From JALORV01 sp963766365 (lineage in GTDB: Bacteria > Pseudomonadota > Gammaproteobacteria > Burkholderiales > Burkholderiaceae_F): a DNA stretch of 64,000 nt. The notes under the pieces were generated by a model. That model was given only the letters and a program-made list of their open reading frames with translations, was not told the DNA's origin and searched no databases. The translations under genes were made by a program, and so were the position numbers. The stretch is from positions 62,001-126,000 of the forward strand of contig CAVXZK010000002.1 of assembly GCA_963766365.1 (NCBI GenBank), given 5' to 3'. Each line of letters opens with the position of its first letter. Positions within the stretch are counted from its first letter, which is position 1. Positions 44,792-54,800 of the stretch are shown here, piece by piece.

Positions 44792-45616
44792 CTAGAACCT
44801 GAAGCTGACGCCGATCGCCACGCCGTTGAATGTCAGCGACTGCAACGACTTGCCGGATTCAAAGTCGTAGTCGAGGTAACGCCACGCCGCGATGACATCT
44901 CCCCAGCCGAACGAGTAGCCGAGGCCGATGATCGCTTGCCAGGTGAGGTCGGAGTTGCCGGTCCCGATGTCGGCGTAGTACGGCACGAACCAGCGCAAGT
45001 CGCTGCCAAAGCGGGCCCGACCTCGCACGCCAACGATCGCATCCCAGTCGGTCGAACTGACTTCGCTACGGCCCGTCCGCGCGAGCCCGGCCGGCCCGGT
45101 GCCAACGAAGGACCAGTCCAGCGTCTGGTCCATGTCCAGCATGCGTGCGCCGAACACCAACCCGGTGCTGTACGACGGTTGGTCGATGAACGAGTAGGTC
45201 CCGGCGAACGTCAGGATGTTGGTCTTGACATCGAGGCTGAGATTCACCGTCACGCCCGCCGCAAGCGTCTGGCCGTGGATCACGAAGTCGCGCGTACCGG
45301 CCTTGGTCGCGCCGAGGTCCGCATAGACCCAGTCGACGAGGCCACCCCAGCGACCGTGTTGAACTTCGAAATTGCCCATGAAGACCATCTTGAGGTTCTC
45401 GAGGACACTCTTCGCGTTGACATTGATCGACGGACCGCCCGCACCGCTCGGGAACTCGGTCGCGCCGCTGAGGCCGGGAAACCAGCCATAGACGGTGGCC
45501 CCGAAGCTCGTTTCGTCCGCGGGCGCTTGCGCCTGGGCCGTGGCCGGCGTGCCGGCGGCCAGAGCAAGTACGAGGGCTGCGGTCCCGGCGCGCAGCGAGC
45601 CTGAACGATCGATCAT
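44792..45616 (-). CDS. Outer-membrane beta-barrel-like protein
   Basis: The 274-residue protein has a signal peptide (about 1-30, ending ATAQAQ), alternating amphipathic strands (GATVYGWFPGLSG, VIAAWRYLDYDF) and ends IGVSFRF with a terminal Phe, the usual outer-membrane sorting signal. I do not recognise a specific function. AGGAGG precedes the ATG at 45616, which is preferred over 45634. Confidence 0.75.
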   Translation of the reverse strand: MIDRSGSLRAGTAALVLALAAGTPATAQAQAPADETSFGATVYGWFPGLSGATEFPSGAGGPSINVNAKSVLENLKMVFMGNFEVQHGRWGGLVDWVYADLGATKAGTRDFVIHGQTLAAGVTVNLSLDVKTNILTFAGTYSFIDQPSYSTGLVFGARMLDMDQTLDWSFVGTGPAGLARTGRSEVSSTDWDAIVGVRGRARFGSDLRWFVPYYADIGTGNSDLTWQAIIGLGYSFGWGDVIAAWRYLDYDFESGKSLQSLTFNGVAIGVSFRF

Positions 45617-45716
45617 TGCCTGCCTCCTGTTCATTCGGCCACGCGGGCCCGCTGGTTGTTCGTATTGATTCTACCGATGCAGGATGCCGCAGCGCATATC
45701 GGTCGGCGACTCCTGC

Positions 45717-46229
45717 TCAGGCCTGGGTGCCACGCGCCCTGCCGAAAAACATCGCTGTCATCCTGTCAGCGCCGATGACACGGCCGAGTTCTCGCAGGAC
45801 GCAGTAGTTAAGGATCAGAACCAGCAGAACGACCTGGATGCCCCAGAAGTGCGGCCAAACGATGTCGGCCAGCAGTTTCTCATTGGCGGCCGCGAAGCCC
45901 CCCGCCTGCTTCCAGTAGTCGACCAGCCGCTCCAGATAGTGAATGAAGGTCGCGACAAGGAAGTAGATCGTCGTCTTCCATGCGACGTTGTAGGCAAGAG
46001 GCTTATCCGGAAACCGGTTGATCGCCGGAAACAGGTCAGCCAACAGAACGGCTTTGCCGAGTATCAGGGACCCCATCGCGATCTGAGCCGAAGAGGCGAC
46101 CGCCAGTCCCGTGCCCTGCACCATCAGTGACCGAACCAGCCCGACGATATGCAGCGCGACGAAGAAGAACGCCGTGGGCGGAAGCAATGCCAGCAACTCC
46201 TCCTTTAGCTTTTCGGAAAATTTCCTCAC
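45717..46229 (-). CDS. Conserved integral membrane protein
   Basis: The 170-residue protein has four likely membrane helices (roughly 16-36, 40-60, 78-98 and 126-145), a basic amphipathic N-terminus RKFSEKLKEELLALLPPT and a basic C-terminal tail. The function is unknown. GTG at 46229 has GGAG five bases upstream; an ATG 15 bases earlier (46244) is the alternative. It is divergent from azlC. Confidence 0.7.
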   Translation of the reverse strand: MRKFSEKLKEELLALLPPTAFFFVALHIVGLVRSLMVQGTGLAVASSAQIAMGSLILGKAVLLADLFPAINRFPDKPLAYNVAWKTTIYFLVATFIHYLERLVDYWKQAGGFAAANEKLLADIVWPHFWGIQVVLLVLILNYCVLRELGRVIGADRMTAMFFGRARGTQA

Positions 46230-46455
46230 CTTGGCTCCGTTCATCTCTGCATCGAGAACCTGTTGAACAACCACGGGGCCAGTTTCATCGGCGGGCCATT
46301 CGTGTCCAGCATTTTCGGACACAATGCCTGCCGACGCCGATCTTGCACCGACCGAGCGCCCAGCACTTATGGACTGCGTGATTTGGAACTGACGGCGACG
46401 GAGACTGCGTGAATCCAGACTGCGGAGCGACTCGCCCCGGCGACGTTGCTGATCG

Positions 46456-47217
46456 ATGACCGGGCGCTCCGTGTTCGGCATGGACCCGACGGTCGCGGCC
46501 GTCCGCCGCGAAGCCTTCATGCGCGGGGCGCGCGCGACTGCGCCGGCACTGGTCGCGACCTCGATCTGGGGACTCGTGACCGGGGTGGCAATGATCAAGA
46601 CCGGGCTCACGACGGCGCAGGCGCTGGCGATGACGCTGTTCGTCTATGCCGGCAGCGCGCAGATGGCCGCGCTGCCGCTGATCGCCGCCGATGCCCCGGT
46701 CTGGGTCGTGCTGCTGACCGCGCTGGTCGTGAACCTTCGATTCATCCTGTTCTCGGCCACGCTGTGGCCGTACTTCGGTCGGATGCCGCTGTTTCGCCGC
46801 TTGGGACTGGGTTACATCACCGCAGACATCAGTCTGGCGATATTCATGGCCCGCTACGGCAACGCACCTGTCGATCAGCGCGGCAACACCGAGCAGGTCT
46901 GGTATCTGCTCGGCTCCTCCGGCGCCACCTGGCTGTCCTGGCAGCCGGCTTCGATCCTCGGCATCCTGCTCGCCGGCCTGATTCCGGGTCATTGGGGCCT
47001 GGAATTCGCGGCAATCCTGGCGCTGATTGCGATCACGGTGCCGATGTTCCAGGGCCGGCCGGCCGTGGCCGGCTGCGTGACGGCGGGTGCGGTGGCCGTG
47101 CTGGCCGCGGCGATGCCACTGAAACTTGGGTTGCTGCTCGCGGTTCTCGCCGGCATGGCGGTCGCGATGGCGGCCGATGCGTTGGTCGAACGCAGCACCG
47201 GAGGAACCGCGACATGA
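46456..47217 (+). CDS. azlC: AzlC family branched-chain amino acid exporter subunit
   Basis: The 253-residue membrane protein matches AzlC: FVYAGSAQMAALPLI near residue 75 and VNLRFILFSATLWPY near residue 95 are family motifs. With AzlD it forms the exporter for branched-chain amino acids (the BrnFE type). The stop overlaps the azlD start (ATGA), so both are coupled. It is divergent from the membrane protein gene at 45717-46229. Confidence 0.9.
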   Translation: MTGRSVFGMDPTVAAVRREAFMRGARATAPALVATSIWGLVTGVAMIKTGLTTAQALAMTLFVYAGSAQMAALPLIAADAPVWVVLLTALVVNLRFILFSATLWPYFGRMPLFRRLGLGYITADISLAIFMARYGNAPVDQRGNTEQVWYLLGSSGATWLSWQPASILGILLAGLIPGHWGLEFAAILALIAITVPMFQGRPAVAGCVTAGAVAVLAAAMPLKLGLLLAVLAGMAVAMAADALVERSTGGTAT

Positions 47218-47537
47218 TGTCCGGCAGCGAGGTCTGGCTGACGATCATCGGTCTGACCGCCGTGACGGTCGTCACGCGCAATACGTTCCTGGTCCTCGGC
47301 CATCGCGTCACGCTGCCCGAGCGAGTGCAGCACGCGCTCCGTTATGCGCCGGCCTGCGCGCTGGTGGCGCTGATCGTTCCCGAAGTGGTGCTGCAATCCG
47401 GCACATTGAGCGTTGGCCTTGGCAACCCGAAGCTGGTTGCCAGTGTCGTGGCGGTGGCGACCCTGCTGCTTACGCGGCGCGCCGTGGCGGCGATCGGGCT
47501 CGGCATGCTGGGCTTCACGTTGGTCCGGTTGCTGTAA
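47214..47537 (+). CDS. azlD: AzlD family transporter subunit
   Basis: The 107-residue protein is the small partner of AzlC, with three to four membrane helices and the family pattern VTRNTFLVLGHRVTLPERV near residue 20. ATG at 47214 overlaps the azlC stop; the following ATG at 47217 is an alternative. It converges on the MFS gene with a 16-base gap. Confidence 0.9.
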   Translation: MMSGSEVWLTIIGLTAVTVVTRNTFLVLGHRVTLPERVQHALRYAPACALVALIVPEVVLQSGTLSVGLGNPKLVASVVAVATLLLTRRAVAAIGLGMLGFTLVRLL

Positions 47538-47553
47538 GTTGCCGCCCGCAGGG

Positions 47554-48738
47554 TCAGCGCTTCTGCCCGGCTTGCACCGCCGGGAGCACCCAAACGGCCA
47601 GCACTGCCGTGGCCGCGGCGACCAGGGACGCGGCCGCAAGAAACGCGGTGGCGGCATTGGTCGAGTTCCAGATCCAGCCGAACACTACCGAAGCCGGCAG
47701 CAGCAGCAGGCCCTTGGTCAGGTAATACCAGCCGTAGGCACCGCCAAGCGACTCGGGCGCCACCAGATCGGCAATCAGTGCCCGCTCCGCCCCTTCGGTC
47801 GCCGCCATGTACAGACCCATCAGCACGGCCACGCCCCACAGCAGCGCCGGCGCCCCGATCAACGCCAGCGCGACGAAGAGCAGTGCGTGCATCGCCCAGC
47901 CGGATACGAGCAGCGGCACGCGGCCCACGCGATCCGACAACGCCGACAGCGGCACCGCCAGCAAGGTCGATGTCCCCGCCACCGCGGCCCACAGCAAAGC
48001 GACCTGCGTCGGCCGCATACCGATTTCCGTTGCCCGCAGCAGGATGAACGCGTTGGATGCCTGCCCCAGCGTGAACAGCGCCAGCGCGATCAGCACGCGC
48101 CGGAATGCCGGCGGCAGCGTGCTCCAGGTCCAGTCGGGCCGGCTCGCCTCGGGCAACTCGAGCGCGGCCGGCTCGCGGATCGCCAGCGTCAGAGCGACCG
48201 TCAACGCGCCGGGCACTGCTGCCCACAGCAGGATGTCGCGGATCGGCACCTGCCACGCCAGCAATGCGGCTGCCAGCAGCGGGCCGATCACGGCACCGGC
48301 GTTATCGAATGCGCGATGCACGCCGAACGCGAAGCCGCGCTGCGCCGTCGGCACCGCATGCGCCAGCAGGGCGTCGCGCGGCGACGATCGCAGCCCCTTG
48401 CCGAGGCGGTCCAGCACACGCAGCAGCAGCATCACTGGCCACGCGCTCACGAAAGCAATCGCGGGCCGCGCGATCGCCGCCAGGCCGTAGCCGACGACGA
48501 CAAAGCCCTTGGCGCGCCGCACCCGGTCATACCAGACGCCGGATACGAGTTTCAGCAGCGCTGCAGTCGCTTCAGCGGCGCCTTCGATGACACCAAGCGC
48601 CCGCGGTCCCGCCGACAGCACGGTCGCCAGGTAAAGCGGGATCAACGGATAGACGAGTTCGGAGGCCGCATCGTTCAACAGGCTGATCGCGCCGAGCAGC
48701 CAGACGGTCGAGGGCAGCGACCTCAGCGCGCTGCGCAC
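47554..48738 (-). CDS. MFS transporter
   Basis: The 394-residue protein has 12 hydrophobic segments. The loop between helices 2 and 3 carries the MFS signature-like GVWYDRVRRAKG near residue 67, and RLGKGLRSSPRDALLA near residue 111 resembles one known MFS subgroup. The substrate is unknown. It starts 3 bases after the glnE stop on the same strand. Confidence 0.87.
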   Translation of the reverse strand: MRSALRSLPSTVWLLGAISLLNDAASELVYPLIPLYLATVLSAGPRALGVIEGAAEATAALLKLVSGVWYDRVRRAKGFVVVGYGLAAIARPAIAFVSAWPVMLLLRVLDRLGKGLRSSPRDALLAHAVPTAQRGFAFGVHRAFDNAGAVIGPLLAAALLAWQVPIRDILLWAAVPGALTVALTLAIREPAALELPEASRPDWTWSTLPPAFRRVLIALALFTLGQASNAFILLRATEIGMRPTQVALLWAAVAGTSTLLAVPLSALSDRVGRVPLLVSGWAMHALLFVALALIGAPALLWGVAVLMGLYMAATEGAERALIADLVAPESLGGAYGWYYLTKGLLLLPASVVFGWIWNSTNAATAFLAAASLVAAATAVLAVWVLPAVQAGQKR

Positions 48739-48740
48739 GG

Positions 48741-51602
48741 CTATTCCGGGAACACCGCGCGCCAGAGCCGACGCACCGCCTCGGCCTCGTCCTCGACTTC
48801 CGACGCGCGCACTCTGGCGCGTTCGGCACCGTTTAGGCGCAACCGGTGCTGGATCTGCCGGAACGTGCGGTAGGCATCCGCGACCTCGCGCGCCAACGGC
48901 TCGTCGACCAGTGCCATCGCCCCCGACATTCTCAGCAGCGCGATGTTGCCGAGGTTGCGGATCAGCTCGGCGTGCGCGTGGGCGTGCGCCAGCACGAGGT
49001 ACTGCACGATGAACTCGATGTCGACCATGCCGCCGCGGTCGTGCTTCAGGTCGAACATTTCGCTGGTGTTCGGATGCCCGTCGACCATCTTCTGGCGCAT
49101 CGCCAGCACTTCCTTGCGCAGCTCGGGCAGGTCACGGACGCGCGACAGGATCCAGCCGCGCTCATCCTCGAAGCGTTGTCCGAGCGCGGCGTCGCCGCAG
49201 GAGTAGCGCGCACGGGTCAGCGCCTGCGTCTCCCAGACCCAGGCGCCAAGGCCGTCTTCGTTGCGCTGGTAACGCGAGAACGCATCGAATGACGACACCA
49301 TCAGGCCGGCGTTGCCGTTCGGTCGCAGCCGCAGGTCGATGTCAAAGAGGTTCCCGGACGAGGTTTGGGTCGTGAGCCAGATGACCATGCGGCGCGCCAG
49401 CGTCGAATACACCTCGGGCGCTTCGGGGTGCGCGTCGTCGTACAGGAAGATGAGATCGAGGTCGGAGGCATATCCCAGCTCCTTGCCGCCGAGCTTGCCG
49501 TAGGAGATCACCGCGAACGCCGGCACCGCGCGATGGCGCTTCGCCACGGTCTTCCAGGCGCACTCGAGCGTCAGTGCCAGCGTCGCATCGGCCAGCGCCG
49601 AAAGATGATCGGCGAGCCGCTCGACGGTGAGCCGCTCGTCGAGGTCCGCCACCAGCAGCCGGAACACCTGCGCGTGATGTCCATCACGCAGCAGGTTCAT
49701 CTGCTCCTCCTGATCACCCTCCGCTTCGGCCAGTTGCCCACGCACCCCGCTCGCCCAAGCCGCCCAGTCCGGCGTGTGATCGTTGTCGAACAGTTCGACG
49801 CGTTCGTCGAGCAGCTCGTCGAGCAGTATCGGGTGACGGACCAGGTAGTCCGTAGCCCAGCGGCTCGCCGCAAGCAGACGCATCACGCGCTCGAGTGCGA
49901 GAGGAAACTGGTGCAGCAGCGAAACGTAGGTGCTGCGTCCTGCGATCACGTCTATCAGCTGCGCGAAGCGCGCGAACAGTTCGTCCGGCCCGATGTCATG
50001 CGAGGCACCACCGCCGCGCGCCCGCTCGACCGACGCCCTGAGTCCCGAGGCCAGCAGCCCCTCGATACGCGTACGCGCCGCCTCGTTGGCGACCATGACG
50101 CGGCGTGACGTCATGACTCCGCGCAGCCGCTGCGCGGTGGCCGATGGATCGCCGTAACCCAGCGCGCGTACATGCTCGACCAGTGCTGCGTCGACGCTGC
50201 CTCCTTCGGCCGGTCCAGACGGCACCGGCAACGGTGCGCTCCCGCGGTCCGGCTCGAGGAACACGGCGTCGAACGCACCTGCGACGAATTCGCGCACGGC
50301 GTCACACTTGGCGACAAGCGCCTCGCCGCTGCGCGCACCCATCAACGCCGCGACGCGCGCACGCGCATCGACGTCGACAGGCAGCGTGTGGGTCTGCGCA
50401 TCGTCGACATACTGCAGCGCGTGCTCGAGATCACGCAGGAACTCGTAACTGACGGCCAGTCGCTCACTGGTGTCGCGAGGCAACGATCCCAGCTCGGCCA
50501 GACAGGCTAGCGTCAACAGCGTCGATCGCGAACGCAGACGCGGCTCGCGCCCGCCGCGAATCACCTGGAACGTCTGCGCGAGAAACTCGATCTCGCGAAT
50601 GCCGCCGCGACCAAGCTTCACGTTGTCGCCGCGGTCATCGCGACCGGCATTGCGGCGGCTGGTCTCGGCACGGATCAATGCGTGCAGTTCGCGTAGCGAC
50701 GCGATCGCGCCGTAGTCCAGGTACTTGCGGAACACGAAGGGCCGCACGATTTCCTCGAGCGACGCCCGCTGTGCAGCGAAGTGCTCGGCGCTTGCGAACA
50801 CCGGCACGGAAACGACGCGGCCCTTGAGCCAGGCAAAACGCTCCCATTCGCGCCCCAGCGCAACCAGGTATTCCTCGAGCATCGCGCTCGACACCGCCAG
50901 GGGCCCGGAATCGCCGTTGGGCCGCAGCCGCATGTCGACGCGGAAGACGAAACCGTCGCCTGTCGTCTCGGACAGCGCCGCGATCACCCGACGACCAAGA
51001 CGCTCGAAGAATTCGTGATTCGTCAGCACGCGCGTGGCCTCGGCATAGCGTTCGGTCGGCCGCGTGGTGCCGTCTTCGTCGTAGACGAAGACGAGATCGA
51101 TGTCGGAGGAGACGTTGAGCTCGGCCCCGCCGAGTTTTCCCATGCCGACGATGAGCAGGTCCTGCGGCGTGCCGTTCGCGCTGCTCGGGACGCCGTGCAC
51201 AGTGGCAAGCTCGTGCCCGTGGTGTGCAAGCGCTGCCTGCAAGCCGAGTTCCGCGAGCGCCGTCGTCGTCTGCACGACCTCGGACAGGTCGGCGACACCG
51301 GTGACGTCACGCGCGATCAGGCTCAGCATCACGCGCCTGCGCAGGCGCCGCAGCGCTGCGGCAAGCTGAGCAGCATCAGGCGTACCGGGCAACTCCGCAT
51401 CGAGTGCCTGCCGCATGCGCTGGGCGGACCAGGGCGAGGCGGCCAGTGAACGCAACCGCTCGAGACGTGCATCAGCCGAACTTCCGTGCCCCGCTTCGAG
51501 GTCCAACGCTCTCTGAACGTAGCGAGACAGCGCTGGCACATCGGCCAGCGCGGCCGTCGTGCCGCGCCAGTCGGAATCCGGGCATGGGAGTGGATGGTTC
51601 AC
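48741..51602 (-). CDS. glnE: Bifunctional glutamine synthetase adenylyltransferase/deadenylase
   Basis: The 953-residue protein adds or removes AMP on glutamine synthetase in response to P-II and glutamine. It has two nucleotidyltransferase domains: the deadenylase with GMGKLGGAELNVSSDIDLVF near residue 155 and the adenylylase with SYGKLGGKELGYASDLDLIF near residue 690. GTG at 51602 gives a family-like N-terminus and length. The frame stays open to 51791. Upstream on the other strand is yhdP. Confidence 0.93.
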   Translation of the reverse strand: MNHPLPCPDSDWRGTTAALADVPALSRYVQRALDLEAGHGSSADARLERLRSLAASPWSAQRMRQALDAELPGTPDAAQLAAALRRLRRRVMLSLIARDVTGVADLSEVVQTTTALAELGLQAALAHHGHELATVHGVPSSANGTPQDLLIVGMGKLGGAELNVSSDIDLVFVYDEDGTTRPTERYAEATRVLTNHEFFERLGRRVIAALSETTGDGFVFRVDMRLRPNGDSGPLAVSSAMLEEYLVALGREWERFAWLKGRVVSVPVFASAEHFAAQRASLEEIVRPFVFRKYLDYGAIASLRELHALIRAETSRRNAGRDDRGDNVKLGRGGIREIEFLAQTFQVIRGGREPRLRSRSTLLTLACLAELGSLPRDTSERLAVSYEFLRDLEHALQYVDDAQTHTLPVDVDARARVAALMGARSGEALVAKCDAVREFVAGAFDAVFLEPDRGSAPLPVPSGPAEGGSVDAALVEHVRALGYGDPSATAQRLRGVMTSRRVMVANEAARTRIEGLLASGLRASVERARGGGASHDIGPDELFARFAQLIDVIAGRSTYVSLLHQFPLALERVMRLLAASRWATDYLVRHPILLDELLDERVELFDNDHTPDWAAWASGVRGQLAEAEGDQEEQMNLLRDGHHAQVFRLLVADLDERLTVERLADHLSALADATLALTLECAWKTVAKRHRAVPAFAVISYGKLGGKELGYASDLDLIFLYDDAHPEAPEVYSTLARRMVIWLTTQTSSGNLFDIDLRLRPNGNAGLMVSSFDAFSRYQRNEDGLGAWVWETQALTRARYSCGDAALGQRFEDERGWILSRVRDLPELRKEVLAMRQKMVDGHPNTSEMFDLKHDRGGMVDIEFIVQYLVLAHAHAHAELIRNLGNIALLRMSGAMALVDEPLAREVADAYRTFRQIQHRLRLNGAERARVRASEVEDEAEAVRRLWRAVFPE

Positions 51603-51868
51603 GGCCTGAAGCGCACGCGCGGGATGAGCAAGTCCGGGAGACCTGGAAAGGCGTGTTTGCGGCCCGTTTTCAGAGTGGGCCGTGAGGCTGAGAATGAGAG
51701 GTCTGTGATAGAGTGAAGTGAGCTCGCGCCATAGGGCGTGATTGCGATTGATTGTAGTTTCATCGGGGACCCACCGCTTCGTGATCTGCACGCGCCCGCC
51801 GCGGCGATCACGCCGCTCCGCTGGAACGGCCCGGCCAATCTGCCGTCCAACCCCTCACTGCCCCCGCA

Positions 51869-54800
51869 ATGACCCCTCCCTCTGAACGCCCCCCGACGCT
51901 GGCGCGCGAACTCAGTGCGCGCGCGATGGCGATCGAGCATGCGCTGGAGGATGTGGCCGGTCAGCGGTTCGAGGACCGCCTACATGCCGCCGAGGAGTCG
52001 ATCGCCCGGCGCTACGGCGCAGGCGCGCTGCGCGTCCTGCAGTTGACGCTGCGCGCGCTGGGCTGGGGGTTGGTCGCGTGCTTCTTCGCGTTCGGAATGC
52101 TGCTGCTGGCCCTGCGCTACTGGCTGCTCCCGGACATCAATGCGATGCGTCCGCGCATCGAGAGCATCGCATCGGCCGCGCTCAAGGCCCCGGTCACGAT
52201 CGGCCGTGTCGACGCAAGCTGGCAGGGATTGAATCTGGCGCTGGCACTGAACGACGTTCGCATCACCGGCAAGCGCGGCGGCGCGGTACTGGCGCTTCCG
52301 CGCATCGAGGGCACGCTGTCGTGGTTTAGCCTGCCGGCGCTGGAACCCCGGTTCGCACGCTTGCGCATTCGTGCTCCGGAACTCGAGATCGCACTGCTGC
52401 CTGACGGCGTCATCTCCGTCGCCGGCATCGTCATCGATCCGAAGGACAGTGGCGGCGACAACGCCGTTGTCGACTGGCTGCTCGAGCAGAACCAGCTCCT
52501 GATCCGCGATGCCCGTGTAACGCTGCGCGACGAGCGTGCCACTCCGATGCGCGAGATCCTGTTTTCCGACGCCGACATCCGGCTCGAGTCCGGGCTGGGC
52601 GGTACCCAGTTCGGCATCCGCCTGGCGCCACCTCCGGCGTACGCGGCGCCGGTTGACCTGCGCGGCGATTTCCGTATTCCACCGTTCGGCAGCAAGTCCG
52701 ACTTTGCCAAGTGGAAGGGTCAGTTGTTCGCACAGGTCGACTACATCGACCTTGACTGGCTGAACCAGTGGCTGCACGCACCCATCGACGTCCGGCGCGC
52801 CAATGGCGCCCTGCGCGCCTGGTTGCGCATCGACTCCAGCGACCTCGTCGGCAGCACCACCGACCTGGCATTGAAGGACGTCGATGCGAGGCTCGGGACG
52901 GATCTCCAGCCGTTGCAGTTGAGTTCGTTCCAGGGCCGGGTCACGCAGATGCGCTGGGGCAGCGACGGCAGCGGTGGCCAGCAGGTCAGCCTGGCGGGTG
53001 TCACTTTCATCCTGGCCAACGGCGCGCAGTTTCCGCCCTTGGATCTCAATTTCCGGTCGACGACGGCGAGCAGTGGGCGCCCCGAGCAGTACGAGATCGA
53101 TGGCTCGCGCATCGACCTGACAAGTCTGGCCGGAATCGCGACACATGTGCCGCTCGGCAAGTCCCTGCGCGAAGCGATCGAGCGCTATGCGCCGGCAGGA
53201 CAGCTGATGGACGTCTCTCTGCGGTGGGAAGGGCCCGAGCCTGAATGGCGCACGATGACGGCCAGGGCCCGATTCGAACGGCTGTCAATCGCCGCGCAGC
53301 CGGCGAGGGACACTGGCGGCGTGGGGACACCTGGATTCGAACGCCTGACCGGCAGCCTGCACCTCGAACGGGGCGCCGGTTCGTTGAAACTTGCCTCGCG
53401 CGATGCGGTACTGGTCTTCCCGGGCGTTTTCCAGGAACCGCGCATTCCGCTCGACCAGTTTCAGACCGACCTCAAGTGGAAATCCGGCGACCGGCTCGAA
53501 GCCCGCATCGACACGCTGCAGATCGCCAATGCGGACATCGAGCTGTCTGCCAGTGGGACCTGGCGCGCGCCCGAGGGCGCTGGCAGCGGTGTCGCGGATC
53601 TCACCGGACGGATCTCGCGACTGCAGGCCAATCGTGCCCACCGCTACGTGCCGTTGCTCGCCGGTGAGGGCACGCTGTGGTGGCTGCAGCATGCCGTCCT
53701 GGAAGGGCGCGTCGAGGACGCCGCGTTCAGGCTGCGCGGCGACCTCGCCAGGTTCCCGTTCCCGATCGCGGCCGACGGCGAGTTTCGCGTCGCAGCCCAA
53801 CTGCGCGACGGGGTGCTCGACGTGTCGCCCCAGGTCGGTCCCGACGGCGTACGGGCGGAAACGCCGGTCTGGCCGCTGATACGCGGCATCGATGCCGACC
53901 TGCTGTTCGAGCGCCAGGGCATGACGATTCGCGGCCGGCGCGGCACGATCAACGGGGCGCGCATCGCCGAGGCGACAGCACGGATTCCCGACCTCGGCCA
54001 CGACGCGACACTGAATCTCAATGGACAGGTGACCGGCGCGCTGGGCGACATGCTGGGGTATGTGAACGCAAGCCCGGTGGCGGGCTGGATCGGAAACATC
54101 ACGCGGGGCGCCGAGGCGCAAGGTAATGCGCGCGTCGACCTCAAGCTCGACCTTCCACTTCTGCACGCGGCCGACACACGAGTGAGCGGCACCTTGCTGC
54201 TGCAGAACAACGACCTGACGTTCGTCGACGTGCCGCCGTTTTCTCGCGCCACCGGAGCCTTCACCTTCAACGAGCGCGGCGTCCGCTTCAGTAATTTGAC
54301 TGCCGGCTACCTCGGCGGGCAGACCCGCCTCGATGCGACTACGCAGGCCGATGGCACCATCGTCGTCAGCGCCGCCGGTAACGCCACTCCACCGGGCCTG
54401 AAGCGGGCACTCGACATTGACATCGTGCAGCGCGTGCTCGACCGGGCGCAGGGCAGTGCCCGCTACACCGCGAGCCTGACGACGCAGCCAGGCGGCATGG
54501 TGCTGGTGGCCGAAAGCGACCTCACCGGACTGGCCATCGACGGCATCGCACCGATCCGCAAGGGGGCCGCCGACGCGATGCCATTCCGGCTCGAGCGCTC
54601 GCGCCGCTCCGGCGAGGAAATGCTGCGTGTGACGGCAGGTCGATCCCTCGCAATCCACATGGAACACCGTCGCGAGCGCGGGACGAATCGTCTCGTGCGC
54701 GGGATCGTTGCGGTCAACGAGCCCGCCAACCTCCCCGAAGACGGGATGCTGGTCATGGTCAATGTGCCGCGCTTGGATGTTGAAGCGTGGTCGGCATGGC